A DNA stretch of 64,000 nt, taken from contig OX439129.1 of NCBI GenBank assembly GCA_949318235.1, positions 5,453,821-5,517,820 of the forward strand, written 5' to 3'. The notes beneath the pieces were generated by a model. The model did no database searches and was not told the origin of the DNA. It saw nothing but the letters and a program-made list of their open reading frames with translations. The translations under genes were made by a program, and so were the position numbers. This DNA comes from Ecdyonurus torrentis. Lineage: Eukaryota > Arthropoda > Insecta > Ephemeroptera > Heptageniidae. Position 1 is the stretch's first letter; each line of letters begins with the position of its first letter. Below, one piece after another: positions 1 to 11,634 of this stretch.

Positions 1-125
1 TGCATATCATAATCAATTCAGATCAGGCCAATCAGGCCAATGTTCTCTTTTATACAAAATTATACCACCTAATTTTTTTGGTTCTTCCTTAAAATAAAGG
101 TATACGTTTAATTTCACGGTTTCAC

Positions 126-178
126 CTAGATTATTTTTCTCTCGTTTGAAATTTTCTTGTCTCTCGGCCGGTGCTCGC
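126..178 (-). CDS. SLC26 candidate terminal exon 12
   Basis: An acceptor (TACACCAG, with a CTAAC branch-like sequence just upstream) opens a 2-base split codon completing glycine. It is followed by EHRPRDKKISNERKII and a TAG stop. Phase fits exon 11 and brings the protein to the expected family length. The sequence has no conserved motif to confirm it and no clear AATAAA follows, so the true last exon might lie outside the window. Confidence 0.45.
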
Positions 179-3100
179 CTGGTGTAGTTAGCACTATGTA
201 CATATACATAATTATGGTCTTGCCCGCATAGATATAAAGATGTCTGATGGTCTTACCATTTTCTCCCAAAGGGGATCTCTCTTACCTTTTCTCCGCACTA
301 CCTGTGTATATTATATTTCAATTTTATTCTTTATATTAAAAATGTCAATTTCTCACGAATATGCAGTTTCTTTTAAAAAAAATACGTTTTTTTTTTTAAT
401 TACAGCCTAGAGTTTGAGATTAATTCTTCTACTTTTGCATCCTCCGCTGAAACATATTAAAAATAATAATATGTAATATTGCATAGTCTTAAATAAAATA
501 TAAAAATATATAATATATTGCATAGTCTTAAAATATAAAAATAGTTATACGTACCTGAGATCACGTCCTCGAGGTTTGGTCCAGAGCGGATGCTGCGAGT
601 GAGATTGCGATCAAAGTTGAGGAATGTGGACACAGCCTCGCGGTTCCAGTTCCACAGAATGACCTCTTGACCTCGCAAGCTGACCTCTGAGATTAATGAA
701 CTCAGCACCTGGTGCAAATTTATAGACAGCATACATAAAAAATTAAAAGCCAAATATGAAAAAATCTATACACGCTGTTATATGATACATAATAATTTTT
801 ATTTTTATATGTAAAAAAAAAAAACTTAAAAAAAAATGATAACAGAAAATTTTCAAAATAGCTGGTTGTTTTAGAACATTACCCAAATTTTTATCTATAT
901 AATATAGGCTAACCGCTAATTAATTCTCCATTCTTATTTTATCTAATCATGGTACGTTATATTAATTAATTCATAATTCATTCAGACATATGCTGCATGC
1001 ATGGCTCATTTCTCACAATGCTTATATAGTAAGAGAAAGTAATTGAGAAGGCCAATAAAAAGTATTTAATTTAACTCTTACAGCATAAGTCGAATGTCTG
1101 CTTTTGCATCTGACACTTTCATATGAATATGTATATATATATTTAATTATTGTAAATATAGCGCTTGTGGTAACTTTTATTTTATTGTTATATATGAACT
1201 GCCTGGCAAGTAAAATGTTGTATATTTCTTATTATAATGTACGTGTTTTATATTTTTAATTAAAAATTTGTGAAGTGATTACTTTGACGGTGGTTGTATC
1301 GACGTTGCTGACGTGTGTGCCGTCCACGACGATCACGTGACAGCAGCTCGTGCTTGACGACATGCAGCTCGTGACCACGTGCTTCACGTATTCGGCCGCG
1401 GGGAAGTTGATGCCTCGATCGACATCAACCAAAATCACGCTCTGTCCTGAACACTGGCACACAGTAACAAACAAAACAACAAATTATTATGAAGTATCAA
1501 ATTTTTGGTTTCTATATTAGTTTTTTTTTTTTCCTTCTTTTTTAATGAATGATGTGAGTAGAGTATTTTTTGTATATTTTTATAAATTTCAAATAGGGTG
1601 TGTGCGCATGACGTCATTCTGATTGCTTTTCGATGCTTATCTTGAGTAATGAATAACATTGCTCAGTATAGGGCAAAGGTAGTTTTTGGCTATTTTCTTT
1701 GGAAATTTAACTATTTTTTTGGTTATTATTATTTTTCTTGCATACTTGAGGTACTAATTCAACCTGTTAACAGCATCAATGCTCTCAAAAAAATCGCGAA
1801 GTATTTTTAAACTGGCAAAAGGTGCCATTTTCCTATACCGGACAATGTTATTTAGTACTCACTTATGACGTCGACTTTAACATGAATGAAACCACCCTAT
1901 AGCATGGGTCATACAAACTGCACGATCCGCGTTATTATTTTATGGTTAGAACCATGTTAGAACACACATAAAGGCATATAAACATGTTGAACATAAAACT
2001 TGCCTAATATATACCTAATAAATATCAACGTTGATTTGGCCGGAGTCATTGATTTCTAATTTATTTTACATTCACAAATTGTCAGATGCGGGTTTATGGC
2101 GTACGTATCACAGCATTCACAGCTCGCCTGTATCCGCGCGCGTGAGCTGTTGTACGTGTCATAAGTCCGAATGGAAAATCGTGCAAATGTAAAATAAATT
2201 AGAAATCAATGACTCTGGCCAAATCAACGTTGATATTTATATGTTAGGATAATAGACATGTTTTTGTTTTTTTGTTCAATGTGTTCTACGTGTTTAAGAA
2301 ATAAATGCAAGCAGTGTAATTTTAACTTTTGCTTGCACTTGACCGCGGTAGAAAATTTATGTAATTTTACCTTAGTTTTGTGACACTTGACTGTTGGCCT
2401 CGCGACTTGGTACAGCAGCAGTAAAATATCAATACCAATGCCAATGAGGATGCCGTGGGCAGGACCGATCACCAGGCCTAGGAATGTCGAGTGAAGTGGC
2501 AACAACTCGATCTCTGTGCAATTACGTTACAATTTTAACTTATTTAGATTTAAAATTAACAACAGCATGGTTAATAACTCGTGCATATTATAAATAAATT
2601 ACGTATAAATAAAAAATAATAACAAAAAAGATGGTTTATTCTTATATAGAATTTTTTTAACGACATATTCGAACACTCACGAACTGTTCGTGATGAGTTC
2701 GAACTTACAATAGTTCGAAATGTTCCCGCGTCTTGTGAAATAATTTTAAGACATGTGTTGGACTGTCGTCATGTAACAAACTTACTTCTAGATCTCCACA
2801 GCCTGATGGTGTCGGTGTGAATCTGCAGCAGAAATATGACGGCACAGATTACGACTGCGGCGAGAGTGGCTTTAGGCAAGAACTGCAGCATCGAGGTGAG
2901 GAACACCAGGGATAGCAGCACCAGGCTGCCTGGTGAGCATGCAAATATATCAGTAATTAAGATAATACGGTGTATATATATACAGTACAGAGCAGCAAAA
3001 ATGTTAACAAAGGATATGCCGCTCCAATGAGGTATCTGGACAGAAATTGTCATCACTACAGCAAGGTGTGTCCACTGCCGCAATTCACCGCCTTCTTGTG

Positions 3101-3248
3101 CAGTCACTTGTCTATGAAACAACCAAAAGATGCATGCCTCCTGGATGGGCAGTCTCGTGCACACCTTCTCTCTCTTTTTGTTCTCGCTGCTTGTATCGAA
3201 AAAATATCATACACAAACAAACTGAAGACATAGCAAAATAACAACTCC

Positions 3249-3306
<58 letters not shown>

Positions 3307-6300
3307 CTCTCTGTCTAAAATTCATACCAATACTATATTATAGGAAAAACAGTGCGTGAGTGTGAGCGCACAACACGATCAACTAGGAGAGCGAGAGAGG
3401 TGGAGTTGATTTTTTTCTGTCTTCAGTTTGTTTGTGTATGATATTTTCTTGATACAGGCAGCGAGAACAAAAAGAGAGAGAAGGTGTGCACGAGACTGCC
3501 CATCCAGGAGGCATGCATCTTTTGGTTGTTTCATAGACAAGTGACTGCACAAGAAGGCGGTGAATTGCGGCAGTGGACACACCTTGCTGTTGTAATGACA
3601 GTAACTGCGTCCAGATACCTCATTGGAGCGGCATATCCTTTGTTAACATTTTTGCTGCTCTGTACTGTACATATATACACTACAGCGGCGAGAGTGGCTT
3701 TATATAGGCAAGAACTGCAGCATCAAGGTGAGGAACACCAGGGATAGCAGCACCAGGCTGCCTGGTGAGCATGCAAATATATCAGTAATTAAGATAGTTA
3801 TATACTGTGTATATATATACATATTTATATATACATTACAGCGGCGAGAGTGGCTTTATATTTTATATAAAGATATCCTTCCTGGTTTAAAACAGTCCGC
3901 AGTGTCCACTCATATGAAACTCGAAGTAGGAGTGACAATTATTACATTGAGAATCAACATTTATCGCTTTTTAGTAAAAGGGGCCCTGAATACTGTATTC
4001 CACAACTATATAATGCGCTACCATCTAGTATTAAACAATGTGAATCATATTTATTATTTAAGAAATCAGTACAGAACTACCTGCTTGAAAAGATGTTTTA
4101 CAGTGTATCTGATTATTTAGCAGTTAATAATGTCAAATATAATTAATCTTAAATAGGACATAACTTGAAATAAATTTAATTGTATTTTGTTGTATGTATA
4201 TGATGTGTTTTGACTTGACTTGTTCTACTCTGTAAAGACATATGGAACGTAATAAAATCTTATATCTTATCTTATATCTTATGTCTTATATAGGCAAGAA
4301 CTGCAGCATCGAGGTGAGGAACACCAGGGATAGCAGCACCAGGCTGCCTGCGGAGGTCATGCAAATATATCAGTAATTAAGATAGTATGTGTGTACGTGT
4401 GTGTGTGCATGTGTGTATATATATATATCAGAGTTGTTAAGAATGATAGCTATATATATATGTATATAAGCTCCTACACGAAGGGTGATTGACGTGCAGA
4501 TCGAGAGCAAACCAACCTGTGAAGACGCCAGCCAGAGGTGAAGTGACGCCAGAGAAGTGGTTGATGGCTGTCCTGGTGATGGAAGAGGTGACCGCGAAAG
4601 ACTGGAAGAACGACCCCACGATGTTACACACGCCCACTGAGATCAATTCCTGAGTCACGTCGAGAGTTGCTCCAAACACTGCAACAACAATGCGGCTGCA
4701 GTTGTTAACAAAAGTTAATATGGAGGTTATCGGCTTAAAAAAATATTTACAAAATTCTATGTCATTAAAACACGTAAAAGTAAAGGTCTAGTATTTTATT
4801 TCTCATTTAAATTCTCCGGAATCCGTAGTGGTCCCCGGCCGTGTTTCTCTATACGTGCTAAACTGATAAGCTCCTTTGTAATAAAACATCGAAAAACATT
4901 TTTTTTTTGTAATTATAGACTTAGCAAGTGTAAAAACTAACCTATACGATATAATACACAATTCGTAACTTAACTTGAAAAAAATAGAATCCTTTAATTT
5001 TGTAAATTGTAATCGGAGTTAAATGCAACTTTTATTTAGTAATTAGTTAGTAACCTAGGTTTAGGTAATTACTTAAGTATCATGCAAGGTATAGTAAAAA
5101 ATTGTAAAAAAAAATATATATAATAATAAAAATAATAAGGTAACTTGAGAAAATTCCTGTTCAAATATTTTTGGAATCAGCGTGAATCTCATAAAAATCG
5201 CTAAAAATGTCCCTCACCCAGCAGCAATATTAAAAGGATGGATTCGAGTTCTTAGGATTAAATTATACAGGACTATATGATATGGTCAAATTCGCCCTCT
5301 GATTTTGACTGGTCAAATGTTTATTTTGACTGGTAAATTAATGTTTATTTTGACTGGTTAATTAATGTTTATTTTGATGCTGACCAAATGCCTTAGCAGA
5401 CATGACGCACTCCATGACGATGGTGAGCGACATGACGAAGCCAGGAGCCAGCTCTGCCAGAGTGTCCAGCACGCTCAGCGTCACGTTGTCGTGACTCGTC
5501 GCGGTGAACTGCGGCACTCGCACACTGGGGATGCCTTCAGGAATATCACCTGCAAATTATTATTATTATTAAAATATTGAAATAATAAATCTTAACTACA
5601 ATAATAATGCATTGAAAACTCATTGAGTCTTGTCTGTCTGTTTAATTAGTATTAATTAATTAATATACAATTGATAGATTTATTATTATTATGCGTTCTT
5701 TCCTTTCTTGTCCTGCAATGACACCATGAAACAGTGGAATCCTAGTTGAATCAAACATGAAGGTGAGAATAATCCAGTATATCATTATTTTTATTTATAC
5801 TTAATCTGCCCTGATATGAATCAATCAATATTTTATAGATCGGGCGATGATGAATTCTCAAAAAGTACGTCTAATAATATCAAAATAGAAAACATTGCAG
5901 GAGCTTAAATAGCATTAAATATATATAACTAAATTATAGGAATAGACCGGAGAAAAACATGAGCATTTATATCACAAAACACTTGATGGGATTTACATAA
6001 ATAACATTAGTTTGTCTCAAAACTCAACAATAGCCCCGTAGCAGTGATCAGAAAATTCGATTTATGCAGCCCGCGCAACATTTTCATACTAATTTTTGCA
6101 CGTTTCTGACGTCATAAACATGAATTTTCACACAAATTGCATACTTTACAGTTTTTTCACGCTCTCTGGTGGCGCTACATTAACATTCTGGTAAAAATTG
6201 ACATTAGTTTTGAAGATCCCATTTCGTGTGTATTCATTAAAAAGCACATGTTGTTTTATGTGGTCTATGGCTTAATAAACTGGCAAAATAACATTCATAA

Positions 6301-9300
6301 TAACATTTATGTGTGATGATGTGCCGTTTTACTTGCGATATATACCTGCGATACCATGCACATAATATGTTTTATTATTATTATTGTTACCTGCGACTGC
6401 CACAGGTGTTCTCCCCTCTGCATCAGTCAAGTTGGCGACCAAGACGGTGCTCACGAGCACCACGATGGCGTTCCTCCCCAGGCTAAGATAGCGCACAGTG
6501 CCGCGGTACAACCTCTCTCTGCTCGAGGTTTTAGTCCCGACAGGTGACTCCGAGTATTTGTACGACCACTGCAACAAAACACATATAAGCAGTGGCGGTC
6601 CTACAGGGGGGATTGAGGGGCGGATATCCCCGGGCCCACTAGGTTTGGGGGGCCCGGGACGAGGCCTACATATAAAAAATTCAAATAAGCTAAAAAAAAA
6701 AGGAAAAAAAAAAAGGAACTTAAGGGACGGGAAGAAGAGAGAGAGAGAGAGAAGTTTAAGAACCAATTTAATGATTTTCATTAGTAAAATTATTCCTATC
6801 GAACAAATTATCTAAACAAATTTATAATGTAAAAAAAAAAAAAAAAAACTAAAGCATATATAAATCTACAGAAAAAACACAATATCTCTTTAATTTACTA
6901 GTAATAATACTTCAGTATTTTCTTGTATTTTTAAACAAGGGCCTCCCTGGTTTAAAAAGGTAAAATAAACTATACTTACTATAGAACTAGAATTATAATG
7001 AAGACTTAAAAAAATTTCAGGGTGTTATTTTATTGCATTTTCATTGTAAAAGAGGGCAATGTCATTGAGTATTAATTCTTTTTAAAATTCTTAAACTGAC
7101 GTTACGGTAACTTTTCCTATGCCCGCATGCATAGAGATATTGCGTGTTGACATTTTTTGATTTTTTTAATTTTTTTTTAATAGAAATGCTTATTGAACTT
7201 AAAATTTACAATTCTGCAAATAAATCGATTCAGGACAATGTCTTCTTTTAGAATTTGAAATAAAATTTTACCCTGAAAACTTTTTTAGTCTTCCTCATTG
7301 GCCTGGCGTAGGTAAAAAAAATTTCAATGATAAATAAACACTATAGCTCGATCTACCTAAATTTTAACATTTGTATTCGTCAAATTGACCTTGTCCTCTG
7401 CTCCTTAAATGATGATGACGATCAACTTTGGCTATTCAAATAGAATGTGCATTTTTTTTTTTTTGGCAAGAGACTAGGGTTTACGAACATCACTTTTGTT
7501 TCGGAAATTTGAAAATAATTCTAACAGAAAAAAAAAAAAAAAAAACTAAAATTTAGCGTTTTGAGAATATGAAGGAAACATTTTTTGCATGCGCTTAATC
7601 TCGCCTAAATCTGCAAAGTAATTAAAAATAATTTACTTTGCATTATGAATTTTTGTACACTTTTTTTAAAAATATTTCATTCTAAATTAAAGTTTAATTG
7701 TTTAAAAAAAAAAGAAAAAATAAACATAAAATAAAAAGATTTTTTTTTTTCTTAAAGCTATCTGCACTGACAAGTATACTGAATTTATGCACGGAATTGC
7801 CTGTAAATAGTCACGTGTTAAAAAAATCGCGCCTGCGGCGGGCTATTGGCGCTTCGCGCATCTATTGAGGGGGCCCTGTCAGATTTCTGTCCCCGGGCCC
7901 AAAATTCGTAGGACCGCCACTGCATATAAGATTTCACTTATCTTCTTTAATATTGACAGTTATAGAACATTAAATATTGGCATTTATTATTATTATTAAT
8001 TTGATAAAAACAAATGATATAGTTTAGATTTGTGTATTATTTGTCAAGGTTTTTTTTATGAAAATAAAAAGATAAAAAAAAAGACGATAAAAAATTAACC
8101 TATATACTATTATATGCATTGATTTTATGAATGTTATATAATTGAGCTGAAGTTTCCTTATTATTTTTACCATTATTTGCTTTTGTAATTATCAATGTAT
8201 ACTATCAAAAATGGAAATTATATTTTACATGCTTTCTTATGATGGGCAAAATGATATAAAATTTTTGAAATGTATCTTTCTCTTAGTTTGTTTAATTGTT
8301 TTCGCTTAGATTTACAAATATTTCTTGAAATTTATATAATATATACGTAATCCATGACTCAAACTCAACCAGATGAGATTGCTTAGGACAGCTATACGAT
8401 ACAAAGACAAAAATAAATACGTATAATAATTATGCTATAGTTCTAATCTATAGCACAAATTGTTCAATACAGCATAATCTATGCTATACACTACATAATA
8501 ATTATATTACGAAGCATAATTATTGTGTTTTATATAGTACAATTATTTATATTGTTCTAATTTAGCATCATTTATGCTATATAACGTCATAATTATTATT
8601 ATTATTATTATTTTTTTTTGGGGGGGGGGGGGGGGGTTTGGCGTCACTTATGCTATAGAGATACAGGTTACTCAGATCTTGCGCGCATGTATACTAGGGC
8701 GCGGGCTTATTTGCGTTAGTATGCTTATATACTTAAATTTAGCACATCATTTTTTTCCGTGTAGCATAACTTATGTTATTAATTTTTCGTGCAGAGAACT
8801 TTTACAAATCGATATTTTCGCGTCAAGATGAAGCTTCTATAATATACACTTTCAAAATTTACAGTGAATGAACGATCTATACACTTTACAAAGTGGCGGC
8901 TACCCGGTTCTGCTATACTCAATGAAGTGGTCGTGATATTAACTTAATTATACCTGTAGAACAGCCAGGACAGCAATACACGACAGTCCCAGCACCGTGT
9001 CCCATACTTTAACTTCATGCAGATGTGAGAATGTGTTGATCCAGTACTCAATGAAGTTGTCACCGCCACCTCGCATGCCCAGCAGACCTGGGATTTGACC
9101 ACTGATGACGCTCGCACTGCACGCCGATACAAAACCAGCGAGCACCGGAGCAGAAATGTAGTCGATCAAAAATGCTATAACGACAAAATTTAATACGTAA
9201 ATCAAATTATCAATATTATTGGAAACTTATAATATATTATTTTACCTTTATAGATTGAAATGAATAGCAAGCTAAAAGGCGTAGAACACACGTCTTGAAC

Positions 9301-9785
9301 AAAAAAACTTTTCTATATCCTAACATACTGATATATCAACGTTAATTTGGCCGCGGAGTCGTGTATTTCTAATTTATTTACCATTCACGAAACCGATGCG
9401 GGTTTATGACGTCACAGCTGGTATGGCCGAGTGGTGAAGGCATGTGACTCGCAACTCTGTACTCCTTACCGAGTATAGGTTCGAGCCACTGCTGGGTGCG
9501 TACGTGAAGTGTGAGAGCACAACACGTTGCACGATGCATGTTTACATGCATTCCATGACGACGCACAGTATTCGGGAGGTGCATGATTGATGTGATTGCA
9601 CCGACCAGCCTGCCTAGATGTTTCCACGGTTTCTCTAGGCTGTCATGGCGAATGCCGGGCTGTGTACTTAGGCCGTGGCCGGCCCGTGTGTGCTTTTCCA
9701 TTAATTGGAAAGTCCTAACCTTTCGATAAGACAATGTCTTGACTGGGACTGGGATTGGTGTATATCACAATAACACAATATGGCA

Positions 9786-9819
<34 letters not shown>

Positions 9820-11556
9820 CGCCTGTTTCCGCGCACCTGGATCACTAAGCTGTGACGTCATAAACCCGCATTTGCCATTTCGTGAATGTAAAATAAATTA
9901 GAAATCAATGACTCTGGCCAAATCAACGTTGATATTTAGGTATGTTAGGATAATTAGACATGTATTTTGTGTTCAACGTGTACTACGCCTTGAAGTTACA
10001 TCCCGCGAGTAAAAGCACAGAGTGACCGCGATCTACACTAAACTTGTCCACTAACTAGATATTACATAAATATATTTACCTAAATTGAAAATGGCAAGCA
10101 AGCTGACGATACATCCCGAGTAGAAACACAGAGTGACCGCGATCTCGGGACCAAACTTGTCCACGAAAGGTTTGGTGAGCATGGCCGAGATGACAGTGGG
10201 TCCGATACTGACTGCTTTGGTACTACCCAGCAAGGCGTAGATAAAACCATTGATGAATGCAGAATATAAACCATACTGCAGGCATATGACACACAGTATA
10301 CGTACAATAAAATAAGCAAGTGTACTGTATAATAAAACTAAAAATTAACAGGAGTGCTTTTAAAAATATTGTATAAATGTAGAATGTACCGTTTAAAATG
10401 TTAAGTATATTGAAATTAAATTTGTGTGTTTTTTCTCCCTAAACCTCGAAAAACTGACGATCATCTAATACTTTCTAAATTGAATTATTTTTGGTTTTGA
10501 AGCAATTAAGAGAGCAGGGTTTACATAAATATCATTTAACGTCCTTGATTCTCGTCAATGATTATTTATTTTACATACACATACCTGAGGCGGCAGTCCT
10601 GCGACGAGAGCGATAGCCATGCTCTGAGGAATGACTGTGAGAGCGACAGTGAAGCCTGCAATGACGTCACTGACGACACACGAGACGTCGTATCCTTGCA
10701 TATACACCCTATACATACACATACCTGAGGCGGCAGTCCTGCGACGAGAGCGATAGCCATGCTCTGAGGAATGACTGTGAGAGCGACAGTGAAGCCTGCA
10801 ATGACGTCACTGATGACACACGAGGCGTCGTATCCTTGCATAAACCCAAAGATAGGAAATCTGCGAGACCAGAACTTCATGGTGCAGATTGAGCGTGCTT
10901 TGTGACGAAGCCATCGTGTCGAGGACGTAGCTTTGCCACGAGGATTCAGCTCAAGTACTGAAATATCAAATCAAGATGAAAACTCTTTCTTGCATTTATT
11001 ATATCTATCATATTAATTATTGTTGTTCATAAACTGCTAAAATACTTATTGGGGTGAGTTTGCAGGTCCTCTTCACCTGCAGTCTATTTTACCTACAGAC
11101 CGAAGGCTGAAATATTTCAACCTATATACTAATTGAGATTATCGGGTTAACAAAACTCTAAAAAAAAAATTCTATGTCTTAAAACACGTAATTAAAAGGA
11201 TGTCTAGTATTTTTCATTTAAATTTCTCAGGAATCGGTGGAGTGGTTTTCTCAAAAATTGCACAAATAAAAAAAAAATAATAAAAGTTTGTCTTTGTCCT
11301 CATTCAATTTTTTCTTCAAATTTTAACTTACAAGTAGAGAGAGAGAGAGAGAGAGAGAGAGTATGACATTAAGCATTTATAAATTATTAAACTTGTTAGA
11401 TCTAAAAAAAAAATTGGTATTACTTTATATAAAAAATTTGATTTAAGAATTGCAAGGACAAAGTTTCTCTATTGCAAAGAAATAAAAACAGCATTTATTA
11501 TGGTTAATTTTTTTCTTCTTTATATGTACTAATAATAAGTACATTTATGGTTATTG

Positions 11557-11634
<78 letters not shown>

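Noticed and set aside
2769..3325. Several overlapping frames on both strands in SLC26 intron 7
   Set aside because: They come from the inverted arms of the TA-flanked element and its CT tract. Only 2929-2786 is coding.
3484..3747. Plus-strand frame resembling the N-terminus of a minus-strand frame
   Set aside because: It is the inverted arm of the same palindromic element.
6329..6781. 150-codon minus-strand frame over SLC26 exon 5
   Set aside because: Only residues from exon 5 (6568-6391) are coding. The rest reads through the intron and the hAT terminus (GPPKPSGPGD region).
9418..9490. Apparent tRNA-Leu/Ser gene (A-box and B-box)
   Set aside because: The boxes belong to the head of a SINE repeated at least five times in the window with a poly(A) tail. 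The stem pairing of a real tRNA is not maintained.
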